Program-made: the position numbers and the translations under genes | Source of the DNA: Hymenobacter caeli | GTDB lineage: Bacteria; Bacteroidota; Bacteroidia; Cytophagales; Hymenobacteraceae | DNA length: 64,000 nucleotides | Reading direction: 5' to 3' | Assembly (NCBI RefSeq): GCF_013294115.1 | Contig: NZ_JABSNP010000007.1 | Span: 124,001 to 188,000 of the forward strand | The notes under the pieces: generated by a model | What the model was told of the DNA's origin: nothing | The model's input: only the letters and a program-made list of their open reading frames with translations | Databases searched by the model: none | Part shown: positions 8,845 through 18,684 of the stretch, one piece after another | Numbering within the stretch: the stretch's first letter is position 1 | How the letters are laid out: the number at the start of each line of letters is the position of its first letter

Positions 8845-10191
8845 ATGAATAGCAACCGACTAAGTTCGTTATCTCACCTGGTGCTGGCGCTGTTGTTCGC
8901 ATTCGCCAGCGTGCGGCCCGCCTCAGCACAAGACCCCAGCTCTAGCGCCGCCACCGTGAGCAAGGCGGGCGTGACCCCTGGGGCCACCGCCGGTGCCACG
9001 CCAGCCACCGCTGTCGCGCCAGCCGCTGGCGGTGCCGATGCCGCTGCCGTGCAGGCCGGCGATGCCTTGTTCAAGGCCAACTGTACCCAGTGCCACGCCG
9101 TGAACGAGCAAGTGGTGGGCCCCGCCCTGGGCGGAATCAGCAAGCGTCGCCCCATTACCTGGATCATTCCGTGGATTCACAACTCGTCCAAAGTAGTGGC
9201 TAGTGGTGATGATTATGCCGTAGCCCTCTACAACAAGTTCCAGAAGCAGCAGATGCCTAGCTTCGCGGCGCTGTCGGATAAAGAGATTACCTCGATTGTG
9301 GCCTACATCACTTCGCAAGAAGGACAGGCTGCTGGCCCAACTTCCCAAGTAGTGGGTCCAGTTGATGGTAAGACCGATGGTGGGAGTGCTGGCGCTGATG
9401 CCGGTGGCTCTGGTAAAGCCGTTGATATCCTCCTCATCGCCTTGGTAGTGGTACTGATTGTGATGGTGGTTACCCTCGTCATCATCGGAAACCTGATGAA
9501 GGACGTGCTACGGGGCCGCAAGGACTTGGACGGCCGCGACACCGAGATTTTGGATCAGCGCTTCGATTGGGGCAAGCTGTACCGCTCGTCCGTGATGCGC
9601 GGCATCGTGGGCACGGTCTTCGCCCTGGTGCTGCTCTACGAAGGGGTGCAAAGCGTGATGGCCGTGGGCCTGACGCAGGGCTACCAGCCCACCCAGCCGA
9701 TTGCCTTCTCGCACAAGCTGCACGCCGGCACCAACCAGATTAACTGCGCCTATTGCCACACCTCGGTGTACAAAGGTAAATCGGCCAACATTCCCTCGGC
9801 CAACATTTGCATGAATTGCCACTCGCAAATCAAAACCGAATCGCCGGAAATCAAGAAAATCTACCGGGCCATTGAGCGCAAGCAGCCGGTGCAGTGGGTA
9901 CGTATCCACAACTTGCCCGACCTGGCCTACTTCAACCACTCGCAGCACACCCAGGTGGGTGGCCTCCAGTGCCAGACCTGCCACGGTCCCATTCAGAACA
10001 TGGAAGTGGTTTACCAATACTCGGCCCTCACCATGGGCTGGTGCATCAACTGCCACCGCGAAACGCCGCTCAACACCAAAGGCAACGCTTATTACGACAA
10101 CCTCGTGAAACTGCACGACACCAAAAATGCCGGGGCTCCTTTTACAGTGTCATCGAACGGCGGCACCGAGTGCTCGAAGTGTCACTACTAA
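8845..10191 (+). CDS. actA: Alternative Complex III subunit ActA, multiheme cytochrome c fused to a monoheme domain
   Basis: ActA carries the c-type hemes that receive electrons from the iron-sulfur subunit ActB in the quinol:cytochrome c oxidoreductase ACIII. Started at the ATG at 8845 the protein has 448 residues and a clear signal peptide ending at ASAQD. A reading from the GTG at 8725 would bury this signal and is rejected. Six CxxCH heme motifs are visible: CTQCH at residue 80 in an N-terminal monoheme cytochrome c domain, then after a transmembrane helix CAYCH, CMNCH, CQTCH, CINCH and a terminal CSKCH. The last five form the class III-like pentaheme domain typical of ActA. The hemes should face the periplasm. 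It is first in the act-cox cluster. Confidence 0.93.
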   Translation: MNSNRLSSLSHLVLALLFAFASVRPASAQDPSSSAATVSKAGVTPGATAGATPATAVAPAAGGADAAAVQAGDALFKANCTQCHAVNEQVVGPALGGISKRRPITWIIPWIHNSSKVVASGDDYAVALYNKFQKQQMPSFAALSDKEITSIVAYITSQEGQAAGPTSQVVGPVDGKTDGGSAGADAGGSGKAVDILLIALVVVLIVMVVTLVIIGNLMKDVLRGRKDLDGRDTEILDQRFDWGKLYRSSVMRGIVGTVFALVLLYEGVQSVMAVGLTQGYQPTQPIAFSHKLHAGTNQINCAYCHTSVYKGKSANIPSANICMNCHSQIKTESPEIKKIYRAIERKQPVQWVRIHNLPDLAYFNHSQHTQVGGLQCQTCHGPIQNMEVVYQYSALTMGWCINCHRETPLNTKGNAYYDNLVKLHDTKNAGAPFTVSSNGGTECSKCHY

Positions 10192-10200
10192 TCGGCTAAA

Positions 10201-10246
10201 AGCGGTTTAGGATTTTTTGAACATCGTTCCTTAATCCTAAACCGCT
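10201..10246 (+). promoter_or_regulatory. Long-stem intercistronic hairpin between actA and actB
   Basis: AGCGGTTTAGGATT and AATCCTAAACCGCT form a perfect 14-bp stem with an 18-base loop, starting 9 bases after the actA stop. No T-run follows the stem, so it looks more like an mRNA processing or stability element, or a weak attenuator, than a simple terminator. Confidence 0.6.
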
Positions 10247-10356
10247 GCTTATCCCGCTTACCACAAAGAGAATCCGCTTATAAAATTCAAGTACCTCGCG
10301 GTTCTGGAGCATTACCAGCTAATCTTCCAAATCCCCGAGTCCCTAAGTCCCCAAAA

Positions 10357-13300
10357 ATGAAGTACTGGAAAGGAATTGAGGAACTAGAAAGCACTCCCGA
10401 ATTCATGAGCACGGCTTTTGCCGAGTTTCTGCCAGTTAAGGAGAGCCACGAAAGCAAGGACGCCACATCGGCTCCGCGTCGTGACTTTCTGAAACTAATG
10501 GGTTTTGGAGTTGCTGCCGCGACGCTGGCCTCGTGCGAGGCTCCGGTGCACAAAGCTATTCCTTACCTCAACAAGCCGGAAGAAGTAGATCCGACCATCT
10601 CCAACTTCTACGCTTCGACCTATTTTACCGGTTCCGATTATAACGCTGTACTGGTGAAGGCCCGCGACGGACGGCCAATTAAACTCGAAGGCAACCCCGA
10701 ATCGCCCATTACCCGAGGCGGCCTTTCGGCCCGGGCTCAGGCCGCTGTACTTGATTTGTACGATAGCGCCCGCCTGCAACACTTCGCTATTAAAGGGCAA
10801 CGCACCGAGACGGCCGAGGTTGACCGGCAAATTCGGGCTAAGCTAGCGGCCACGACGGGCAAGATCGTCATCGTATCGCCGACCATCATCAGCCCAAGCA
10901 CTAAAAAGGCCATTGCGGTTTTTGCTGCCCGGTACGGTACCACGGAGCACGTAATGTATGATGCCCATTCGGCGAGCGGCTTGCTGCAAGCTAACAATGG
11001 AGTGCTACCGGGCTACGATTTCAGCCGAGCCAACGTTATCGTGAGCCTCGGGGCCGATTTTCTGGGCACTTGGCTCTCGCCGGTAGAGTTCGCCAAACAG
11101 TATGTGAAAAACCGGAAGGTGAGCAACGACAAACGTACCATGTCGCGCCATTTCCAATTTGAAGCAAGCATGTCGCTTACTGGCTCTAATGCCGATGTAC
11201 GTGAAGCTATAAAGCCCTCGGAAATGGGAGCCGTAGCTGTGGCCCTCTACAATGCGGTAGTGGGCGGGGGAAATACTCCTACGTTCAGCAACCCGCGCGT
11301 GGCCCCGCAAATTGCTAAGGCTGCCGCCGAACTGAAAGCCAATCGGGGGGCCAGCTTGGTGGTAGCGGGTTCGAATGACCCTGCAGTGCAAGCCTTGGTA
11401 GCTGCTTTGAATCAGAGCCTCGGCAACGTTGGCACCACTTTAGATCTGACAACTCCCAGCTATGTGCGCCAAGGCGATGACGCCCGCATGGCCGCGCTGG
11501 TAAAAGATATGAATGCCGGTACCATTGGGGCCGTAATTTTCTACAACGCCAACCCGGTGTACAACCACCCGTTGGCCGCGGAAGTGAAATCTGGCATCGC
11601 CAAAGTGCCATTGACCATCTCGTTTAACGACCGCCTCGATGAAACTGGCAGTCTGTGCCAGTACGCTACTCCCGACAACCACTGGCTGGAATCGTGGAAC
11701 GACTTTGAGCCCAAGCGCGGCTTTTTGAGCTTGTCGCAACCGGCCATCACACCGATTTTCGCTACCCGCCAGGCCCAAGAAAGTCTGTTGCGCTGGGCTG
11801 GAAACAATGAAACGTACTACAATTTTCTGCGCAATAACTGGCGCGGAGTTGTGAGCGGCCCTTTCGACGCGGCCTGGGACAAGGCGGTGCATGATGGAGT
11901 GGCCTTAGGTACAGCTTTGCCGGCTGCGCCGGCCATGCTTACCCCGGCTATGAGTGTTGGCGATGCCGTGTCGCGCATCAGCAGCGCACCTAAGCCTGCC
12001 GCTAATATGGTGGAGGTATCATTCTACGAAAAAGTAGGCATTCCAACCAGTGGAACGGGTTCTAATAATCCGTTCTTGCAGGAATTGCCTGACCCGATTT
12101 CGAAGGCTACCTGGGGTAATTACCTCGCCGTGTCCCGGTCTATGGCCGTTGCCAACAAGTGGGAGCAAGGGGACGTTATTAAAATCTCGGCTCCCAACGT
12201 GGCTCCCATTGAGCTACCCGTGCTTGTACAGCCTGGCCAAGCTGCTGGTACGGTCAGTATCGCGCTGGGCTACGGACGTACCATGAGCGGCAAAGCCGGC
12301 GACGGGGTGGGAGCCAACGCCGCGCCGCTGTTGATGGTTGCCAATGGTGGGGTTATGTACACTACAGTGGTCACCCTGGAAAAGACTTCGGCGAAGTCGC
12401 CCATTGCCCAAACCCAAACGCACCACACCATCATGGACCGCCACGAGGTGGTGCAGGAGAATACGCTGGCCAAGTACAAGGAGAACCCAAGAGAGGTAAC
12501 TGAGCACGAGAAGGTGTACACGCCCGACGGCATGGAGAAACCTAACAAGGTTTCGCTGTGGCAGGACTACCAGTACAACAACCACCACTGGGGCATGGCC
12601 ATTGACCTCAACTCATGCATCGGCTGCGGCTCGTGCGTGTTGGGCTGCCAGACAGAGAACAACATTGCCGTGGTGGGCAAACAACAGGTTATTAATCGCC
12701 GCGAGATGCACTGGATGCGCATCGACCGCTATTACTCTTCGGACCACCACGAAAACGAGTTTGAAACCAATGGTAAGATCAGTACCTACGCTGCCATGGA
12801 AGACCCTTCGGATAACCCGCAGGTGATTTTCCAGCCGATGATGTGCCAGCAGTGTAACCACGCGCCCTGTGAAACGGTATGCCCTGTGTTAGCTACTACG
12901 CACAGCTCGGAGGGTCTGAATCAAATGACTTATAACCGTTGTGTGGGCACGCGCTACTGCGCCAACAACTGCCCATACAAAGTGCGTCGTTTCAACTGGT
13001 TCTCGTACTACTCAAACGAGAAGTTCGAAACTGTTAACAGTCACATGTTCACCGACCTCGGGCGGATGGTGCTTAACCCGGACGTGACCGTGCGAGCCCG
13101 GGGCGTGATGGAAAAATGCTCTTTCTGCATTCAGCGTATCCAGTTGGGTAAGTTGGAAGCTAAAAAGCAAAAGCGCCGCCCTAAAGACGGTGAGATTGTT
13201 TCGGCCTGCGCCCAGTCGTGCCCTACTGATGCCATCGTATTCGGCGACATGCGCGACCCCACCACCCGTCTCAGCCAGTTGCTGCGCCGCGAGGACGGGG

Positions 13301-13410
13301 AGCGGGCCTTCCACTCGCTCGAATCTATCAATGTGCAGCCCAATGTGACGTACCTGACCAAGATTCGCAACTCGGCATCGGAAATGTTCGGCCCGGAAGA
13401 AGAAGCTTAA
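10357..13410 (+). CDS. actB: Alternative Complex III subunit ActB, molybdopterin-oxidoreductase-like and iron-sulfur protein
   Basis: ActB is the large peripheral subunit of ACIII. It joins a domain derived from molybdopterin oxidoreductases, which in known complexes binds no cofactor, to an iron-sulfur domain that carries electrons from the quinol site toward ActA. The 1017-residue size is normal. A twin-arginine-like signal (RRDFLKLMGFGVAAATLASC) sits near residues 42-61. The ferredoxin-like part starts at about residue 754 with CIGCGSCVLGC. It continues with CQQCNHAPCETVCPV, CVGTRYCANNCPY, CSFCIQ and CAQSCPTDAI, enough cysteines for the usual four clusters. The ATG at 10357 follows a 165-base gap after actA that holds a hairpin. 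Confidence 0.96.
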   Translation: MKYWKGIEELESTPEFMSTAFAEFLPVKESHESKDATSAPRRDFLKLMGFGVAAATLASCEAPVHKAIPYLNKPEEVDPTISNFYASTYFTGSDYNAVLVKARDGRPIKLEGNPESPITRGGLSARAQAAVLDLYDSARLQHFAIKGQRTETAEVDRQIRAKLAATTGKIVIVSPTIISPSTKKAIAVFAARYGTTEHVMYDAHSASGLLQANNGVLPGYDFSRANVIVSLGADFLGTWLSPVEFAKQYVKNRKVSNDKRTMSRHFQFEASMSLTGSNADVREAIKPSEMGAVAVALYNAVVGGGNTPTFSNPRVAPQIAKAAAELKANRGASLVVAGSNDPAVQALVAALNQSLGNVGTTLDLTTPSYVRQGDDARMAALVKDMNAGTIGAVIFYNANPVYNHPLAAEVKSGIAKVPLTISFNDRLDETGSLCQYATPDNHWLESWNDFEPKRGFLSLSQPAITPIFATRQAQESLLRWAGNNETYYNFLRNNWRGVVSGPFDAAWDKAVHDGVALGTALPAAPAMLTPAMSVGDAVSRISSAPKPAANMVEVSFYEKVGIPTSGTGSNNPFLQELPDPISKATWGNYLAVSRSMAVANKWEQGDVIKISAPNVAPIELPVLVQPGQAAGTVSIALGYGRTMSGKAGDGVGANAAPLLMVANGGVMYTTVVTLEKTSAKSPIAQTQTHHTIMDRHEVVQENTLAKYKENPREVTEHEKVYTPDGMEKPNKVSLWQDYQYNNHHWGMAIDLNSCIGCGSCVLGCQTENNIAVVGKQQVINRREMHWMRIDRYYSSDHHENEFETNGKISTYAAMEDPSDNPQVIFQPMMCQQCNHAPCETVCPVLATTHSSEGLNQMTYNRCVGTRYCANNCPYKVRRFNWFSYYSNEKFETVNSHMFTDLGRMVLNPDVTVRARGVMEKCSFCIQRIQLGKLEAKKQKRRPKDGEIVSACAQSCPTDAIVFGDMRDPTTRLSQLLRREDGERAFHSLESINVQPNVTYLTKIRNSASEMFGPEEEA

Positions 13411-13460
13411 TCAAGTTGCTTTACTGTTTGTTTCTCAGTACCTAAGCTCCAATATCCACT

Positions 13461-14921
13461 ATGCAACACGTATCAGCAATTCGTGAGCCGCTCGTTACCG
13501 GGGGCAAAACGTTACACGACGTGACCCAGGATATTTGCTACCAAGTGGAAGCCAAGCCCAACATTCGTTGGATTGGGGCCATGAGCGTGGCTTTGTTCTT
13601 TCTGGGCATCTTTTTCTACTCCGTTTACCGGACCTTATGGTATGGCATCGGTGAGTGGGGCCTGAATAAAACCGTTGGTTGGGCATGGGACATCACCAAC
13701 TTCGTGTGGTGGGTGGGTATCGGCCACGCCGGCACACTTATCTCGGCAGTGTTGCTGTTGTTCCGCCAGAAGTGGCGGTCATCCATCAACCGGGCGGCCG
13801 AGGCCATGACGATTTTCGCAGTTATCTGCGCCGCCATGTTCCCAGTGCTGCACATGGGCCGTCCTTGGTTGGCCTTCTACGTGTTTCCGCTGCAAAACAC
13901 GCTGGGTTCGCTGTGGGTAAACTTTAACTCTCCGCTGCTCTGGGACGTGTTTGCCATCTCGACCTACTTCACTGTGTCGTTGGTGTTCTGGTACACAGGC
14001 CTTGTGCCCGACTTTGCTTCCATCCGCGACCGTGCCAAGGGCCCGATTGCTAAGTTCAGCTATTCCATGCTGAGCATGGGCTGGACGGGTTCGGCCAAAG
14101 CTTGGTCGCGCTACGAGACGGTATCGCTGATTCTGGCCGGTGTTTCCACCCCGCTAGTGCTTTCCGTGCACACCATTGTATCGATGGACTTTGCCACGGC
14201 CGTTGTACCTGGCTGGCACACCACCATTTTCCCGCCCTATTTCGTAGCTGGTGCCATTTTCTCCGGCTTCGCTATGGTACTCACGCTAATGCTTATCACC
14301 CGTGTGGTATTCAAGCTGGAGGACTATATTACTCTGGAGCACATTGCCCTTATGAATAAAATCATGATGGTAACTGGCTCCATTGTAGGGGTAGCGTACA
14401 TCACGGAATTCTTTATCGCCTGGTATTCGCAAGTAGAATACGAGCAGTATGCTTTCCTCAACCGGGCTACTGGGCCTTACTGGTGGGCATACGCCATGAT
14501 GATGACCTGCAACGTAATTACTCCGCAGTTGGTGTGGTTCCGCCGGGTGCGCTACAGCATCGGGCTGACGTTCATCCTCTCCATTGTCGTTAACATCGGT
14601 ATGTGGTTCGAGCGTTTCGTCATCATCGTAACCTCGCTGCACCGTGACTACCTGCCGTCGAGCTGGGCTATGTTCTCGCCTACCATTATCGATATCGGAG
14701 TATTCGTTGGTACGCTGGGCTTGTTCTTCACCCTGTTCCTGCTGTTCGCTAAGTTCTTCCCGGTTATTAACATGGCTGAAATAAAGGCGATTCTTAAGTA
14801 TACGGTCGATAACGGCCCTACTTATTCGAACAACCCTGGCCACCACGCCCCAGCCACTATTACGACCGTAACTCCTGGTGTGCCTGCTTCGGCTCCCGTA
14901 ACCTACGACAAGCATGACTAA
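13461..14921 (+). CDS. actC: Alternative Complex III subunit ActC, NrfD/PsrC-type membrane protein
   Basis: This 486-residue integral membrane protein has about ten hydrophobic helices and belongs to the NrfD/PsrC family, whose members bind quinol in a four-helix bundle. It is thought to hold the quinol oxidation site of ACIII next to ActB. Near the N-terminus EPLVTGGKTLHDVTQDI leads to the first helix at about residue 35. The last 35 residues are a proline/threonine/histidine-rich tail. The gene follows actB by 50 bases and overlaps actD by 8 bases, which suggests translational coupling. Confidence 0.96.
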   Translation: MQHVSAIREPLVTGGKTLHDVTQDICYQVEAKPNIRWIGAMSVALFFLGIFFYSVYRTLWYGIGEWGLNKTVGWAWDITNFVWWVGIGHAGTLISAVLLLFRQKWRSSINRAAEAMTIFAVICAAMFPVLHMGRPWLAFYVFPLQNTLGSLWVNFNSPLLWDVFAISTYFTVSLVFWYTGLVPDFASIRDRAKGPIAKFSYSMLSMGWTGSAKAWSRYETVSLILAGVSTPLVLSVHTIVSMDFATAVVPGWHTTIFPPYFVAGAIFSGFAMVLTLMLITRVVFKLEDYITLEHIALMNKIMMVTGSIVGVAYITEFFIAWYSQVEYEQYAFLNRATGPYWWAYAMMMTCNVITPQLVWFRRVRYSIGLTFILSIVVNIGMWFERFVIIVTSLHRDYLPSSWAMFSPTIIDIGVFVGTLGLFFTLFLLFAKFFPVINMAEIKAILKYTVDNGPTYSNNPGHHAPATITTVTPGVPASAPVTYDKHD

Positions 14922-15441
14922 GCGCTTTGCCCTCGGCGTCTTCGATGACGAAGACATCCTATTGCACGCCATTGATAACATCCGCAGCGCGGGGGTCAAG
15001 ATATACGACGTGTTCTCGCCCTACCCGGTTCACGGCATTGATGACGCATTGGGCATTGAGCGTTCGCGCCTGCCTATTGCTGCTTTCTTCTACGGGCTGT
15101 GCGGCCTTTCTTTCGCCCTGTGGCTCCAGATTTACACTTTGGGCTTCGACTGGCCAATGATTATTGGTGGCAAGCCACAGATTGGCCTGCCCGCTTTCAT
15201 TCCGGTTTCCTTTGAGTTGACGGTGTTTTTTACCTGCCACGGTATGGTAATAACCTTTTACACCATCACTGGGCTGTACCCGCGCTTTAAGACGCCGGTG
15301 ATGGACGTGCGCTCAACCGATGACAAGTTTGTAATGGCCATCGAGTTGGATGAAACCAGTTCGGCGATGCCGAAATTGACCCAACTGTTGCGCGAAAATG
15401 GCGCTTCAGAAGTCAATCAGAAAGAAATGACCAAGAAATAA
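14914..15441 (+). CDS. actD: Alternative Complex III subunit ActD (DUF3341)
   Basis: ActD is a small membrane subunit of ACIII from the DUF3341 family. The 175 residues begin with a soluble region (KRFALGVFDDEDILLHAI), followed by two transmembrane helices around residues 55-75 and 95-118 and a cytoplasmic C-terminal part. It binds no cofactor. The ATG overlaps the end of actC, and the stop codon overlaps the actE start (TAATG), so actC, actD and actE are tightly coupled. Confidence 0.95.
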   Translation: MTKRFALGVFDDEDILLHAIDNIRSAGVKIYDVFSPYPVHGIDDALGIERSRLPIAAFFYGLCGLSFALWLQIYTLGFDWPMIIGGKPQIGLPAFIPVSFELTVFFTCHGMVITFYTITGLYPRFKTPVMDVRSTDDKFVMAIELDETSSAMPKLTQLLRENGASEVNQKEMTKK

Positions 15442-16178
15442 TGACGCATCCGCTGAACCTGAGTCTGCGCGTTTCGGCGCTGCTGCTGTCCCTGGGGGGG
15501 CTGGCCTCGTCCTGTTCGCCCCAGGCTGATAGCCCTGGGGTAGAGTACGCCCCTGAGATGTACGAGTCCATCCCTTATGAGCCATTGCGCCAGACGGGGT
15601 ACAATACCATCAACGCGTTTGGCATCAACGAGCGCACGCCACCCACGGGTACGGTAGCCCGTGGCAAACTAAGCTACTACGATCACATTCCAAAGGATAG
15701 CGTTGGCATTGCCGAACGCACTCTGCACAACCCGTTTGTTTACACCAAAGCAAACCTGGAAGAGGGCCAACTGCTGTATTCCCGTAATTGCCAGCATTGC
15801 CACGGTGAGCAGGGCAATGGCCAGGGCCCCGTTGGACTCAAGTTCAAAGGCGTGCCTAATTATGCTACTGGCTACTACGCCAAGATGAACGATGGCCACA
15901 TTTACCACGTCATCGAATGGGGCCGCAATCGCATGATGCCCCACGGCTCGCAGGTGAACCCTGAGGAGCGGTGGAAAATAGCTATGTACGTGCGGGCCCT
16001 TGAGCTTGGCAAGGGCCCCGACGGCCTGAAGGAAATGATTGCTAAAGGGGCAAACGCTACGGCGGCCGACACGGCGTCCGTGGGTGGGGCCCCGCCCACC
16101 AATACAGCCGGCTCAGATAAGGGTTCTGAAACGCCCGGTCAGGGTAATACCAAAGGCCACAACGGCTCCGCTAAATAA
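15441..16178 (+). CDS. actE: Alternative Complex III subunit ActE, monoheme cytochrome c lipoprotein
   Basis: ActE is the monoheme cytochrome c of ACIII. The N-terminus is a lipoprotein signal (LLLSLGGLASSC), with the lipid-modified cysteine near residue 29. The heme motif CQHCH starts at residue 117, followed by GEQGNGQGPVG. A methionine in the MMPHGSQV stretch is the likely axial ligand. The last 50 residues are a low-complexity Ala/Thr/Gly tail. The protein would be anchored in the periplasm-facing leaflet beside ActA. The start is fixed by the TAATG overlap with actD. Confidence 0.95.
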   Translation: MTHPLNLSLRVSALLLSLGGLASSCSPQADSPGVEYAPEMYESIPYEPLRQTGYNTINAFGINERTPPTGTVARGKLSYYDHIPKDSVGIAERTLHNPFVYTKANLEEGQLLYSRNCQHCHGEQGNGQGPVGLKFKGVPNYATGYYAKMNDGHIYHVIEWGRNRMMPHGSQVNPEERWKIAMYVRALELGKGPDGLKEMIAKGANATAADTASVGGAPPTNTAGSDKGSETPGQGNTKGHNGSAK

Positions 16179-16195
16179 TTCCTATCGCACGTACT

Positions 16196-17482
16196 ATGGC
16201 AACTCTGACGCAACAAGAAAGCGCCACGGCTGAACGGCTCGTCGTTACGGATGGTGCCCGTAAGATATTTCTCACCATTATCATTGCCGGGGTAGTGTTG
16301 CTGGTGGCAGGTGTATTGGCCGCTATTTTTCACTGGGGGGCTGCTTCCGAAGCTACGGGAACCGTGGCACATCAAGCAGGCAGTCCACTCTGGCTGAAGC
16401 GCATAATAGTGAGCTTGTGGCACAGCAACCTATTCATTTTAGGCATTTCGGCCGTTGGGACCGTGTTCGTAGCTATTAACTACGTAGCATACGCCGGTTG
16501 GTCGGTAATTGTGAAGCGTATCGCGGAGGCGTTTAGCGTTTGGCTTATCCCTGGGGCCATCATCATGTTTGTGGTGTTCCTATTGGGCCGTCATGACATT
16601 TTTGACTGGACGCGAGAAGGAGTGATGACTAAGGGCTCAGCTACTTACGACCGTATCATTGCCGGTAAGAGCGGCTTCCTAAGCACGCCATTTTACCTGA
16701 TTCGCATGGTATCGTACCTGGTCATCTGGTGGGCTTTCTCATGGAAGTTGCGTAAGCTATCCTTAGAAGAAGACTTAAACGGTGGCACTCAGTACTTCCA
16801 CACTAGCGTGACCACTGCTGCACTTTTTCTCGTGCTATATGCGGTAACCTCGTCCATGTCGGCTTGGGACTGGATAATGTCGGTAGATGTGCACTGGTTC
16901 AGCACTATGTTCGGGTGGTATGTATTCGCATCTTGGTGGGTATCAGGCATTGCTGGGATTACGCTTACGGCTATTTTCTTAAAGCAGAACGGTTACCTGC
17001 GTTTTCTTAACGCCAACCACTTGCATGACTTGGGTAAGTTGATGTTTGGTTTTAGTATTTTCTGGACCTACGTATGGTTTTCTCAGTTCATGCTGATTTG
17101 GTACGCCAACTTGCCTGAAGAAGCTGTGTATTTCAACCAGCGTCTGGGGGGATTCAATGGCCAGTATACTGCTATTTTCTTCTTCAATATCGTCATCAAC
17201 TTCTTCTTTCCGTTCTTGGCTTTGATGACTCGTGACGCCAAGCGGCAAATGATTGTCCTTAAGATTGCGTGCATTGCTATTCTAGTCGGCCATTGGTCAG
17301 ACTTCTATTTGATGCTAATGCCGGGCACTATGCGGGGAGAAAATGGGTTTCTGATTGAAATAGGGGTCGCCGCCATTTTCTTGGGTTCCTTCCTGCTATT
17401 GATGACGCGCCGCTTGTCGGAAGCCTCGTTGATTCCTATGAACCACCCATTTGTTGAAGAAAGCATTCATCACACTACTTGA
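16196..17482 (+). CDS. actF: Alternative Complex III subunit ActF, second NrfD-like membrane protein
   Basis: This 428-residue polytopic protein has about ten helices and is the paralogue of ActC in the ACIII core. It is thought to help hold the complex together or form a second proton or quinol path, but no cofactor is assigned to it. Visible signatures are the first helix near residue 28, GRHDIFDWTREGVM after about residue 125, and SAWDWIMSVDVHWFSTMFGW near the middle. It follows actE by 17 bases. A 102-base gap to coxB shows no clear terminator. Confidence 0.95.
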   Translation: MATLTQQESATAERLVVTDGARKIFLTIIIAGVVLLVAGVLAAIFHWGAASEATGTVAHQAGSPLWLKRIIVSLWHSNLFILGISAVGTVFVAINYVAYAGWSVIVKRIAEAFSVWLIPGAIIMFVVFLLGRHDIFDWTREGVMTKGSATYDRIIAGKSGFLSTPFYLIRMVSYLVIWWAFSWKLRKLSLEEDLNGGTQYFHTSVTTAALFLVLYAVTSSMSAWDWIMSVDVHWFSTMFGWYVFASWWVSGIAGITLTAIFLKQNGYLRFLNANHLHDLGKLMFGFSIFWTYVWFSQFMLIWYANLPEEAVYFNQRLGGFNGQYTAIFFFNIVINFFFPFLALMTRDAKRQMIVLKIACIAILVGHWSDFYLMLMPGTMRGENGFLIEIGVAAIFLGSFLLLMTRRLSEASLIPMNHPFVEESIHHTT

Positions 17483-17584
17483 TTATTGCCTGCATTAACT
17501 AGTAGCTGGGCATAACCTAAGTCAATCCGGCCTGTTATCATCTAGCAGTTGGTTAATCACCTCTGACCACCAATACAAATCTCA

Positions 17585-18661
17585 ATGTCCACCCTTGTCA
17601 TTATAGCCGTTTTGGTGTTGTTACTGGTCGTTTTCGGCCTGTTATTTCGCCTCCAGATTCTGTCTTCTATCTTTTCTGGTTCCTTCACCCGTGATATTGG
17701 CATGAGTAACAGCGTAAACGCTGTGTTGATGCTGGTGTTTCTGGTTGGTGGCGGCAGCTGGTTTGCCTACTCCTTCGTGGAGAACTATGGCAAAATGAAC
17801 CCTCCGATTGCCTCGGTACACGGCCACCACATGGAAACCATGTTCTGGACCACGATGGCTGTTATCGGGGTAGCTTTTGCGATTACCCAAACGCTTCTCT
17901 TTGTGTATGCCTATAAGTACCAATACAAAGAAGGCCGGCGGGCATACTTTTTTTCGCACAATAACAAGATTGAAGTCATCTGGACGATTATTCCCGCTAT
18001 CGTTATGGCGTCGCTGATTTTCGCGGGCTGGAAGGCTTGGACGCGCATCACCGGTCCAGCACCCAAAGATTCGGTAGTAGTTGAGTTGATGGGCAAGCAG
18101 TTTAACTGGCTTGTGCGTTATCCGGGCCGCGACTTGAAGCTGGGCGTAATTAATTACCGGTTGATTGATGCCTCAAACGACTTTGGCATTGATTTGAACG
18201 ACCAAGCATCGCAGGACGACTTCACGACCACTGAAATTCACGTTCCCAAAGGCCACCCGGTACTGTTCAAAATCCGCTCCCGCGATGTATTACACGCGGT
18301 GTATATGCCGAATTTTAGGGTCCAGATGTACGCCGTACCTGGTATGCCGACTCGTTTCTGGTTCACACCTACAACATCGACGGATGAGATGCGGGCCAAG
18401 CTTGGCAATCCGAAATTTAACTACGAGCTGGCTTGTAACCAGGTATGTGGCAAAAGCCACTACGCCATGAAAGCGACGGTAATTGTTGATGAGCCCGACG
18501 ACTATCAGAACTGGTTTGCTTCGCAGAAATCATTTGCTTCGCTAAACCCCGATTTGGTAGCTTCCTTTAAAAAGAAAGCCATCGAAGGAACCCCAAAGCC
18601 AGCAGTTGCCGCGGAAGGCAAGGAGACCACGCCCGCGCCCCTGGCCAACGCTTCGTTTTAA
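17585..18661 (+). CDS. coxB: Cytochrome c oxidase subunit II (CuA subunit)
   Basis: Subunit II accepts electrons from cytochrome c or from ACIII at the binuclear CuA site and passes them to heme a of subunit I. The 358 residues contain N-terminal hydrophobic helices (first at residues 3-25, second at about 40-62, third at about 85-110). The cupredoxin domain follows, with the CuA ligands Cys284, Cys288, His292 and Met295 in CNQVCGKSHYAM and the upstream histidine in VLHAVYMP. A proline/alanine-rich tail ends the protein. It is next to act genes, as expected for an ACIII-oxidase supercomplex. Confidence 0.97.
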   Translation: MSTLVIIAVLVLLLVVFGLLFRLQILSSIFSGSFTRDIGMSNSVNAVLMLVFLVGGGSWFAYSFVENYGKMNPPIASVHGHHMETMFWTTMAVIGVAFAITQTLLFVYAYKYQYKEGRRAYFFSHNNKIEVIWTIIPAIVMASLIFAGWKAWTRITGPAPKDSVVVELMGKQFNWLVRYPGRDLKLGVINYRLIDASNDFGIDLNDQASQDDFTTTEIHVPKGHPVLFKIRSRDVLHAVYMPNFRVQMYAVPGMPTRFWFTPTTSTDEMRAKLGNPKFNYELACNQVCGKSHYAMKATVIVDEPDDYQNWFASQKSFASLNPDLVASFKKKAIEGTPKPAVAAEGKETTPAPLANASF

Positions 18662-18684
18662 ATAAACCTTAAGAGCCTTTCGAT

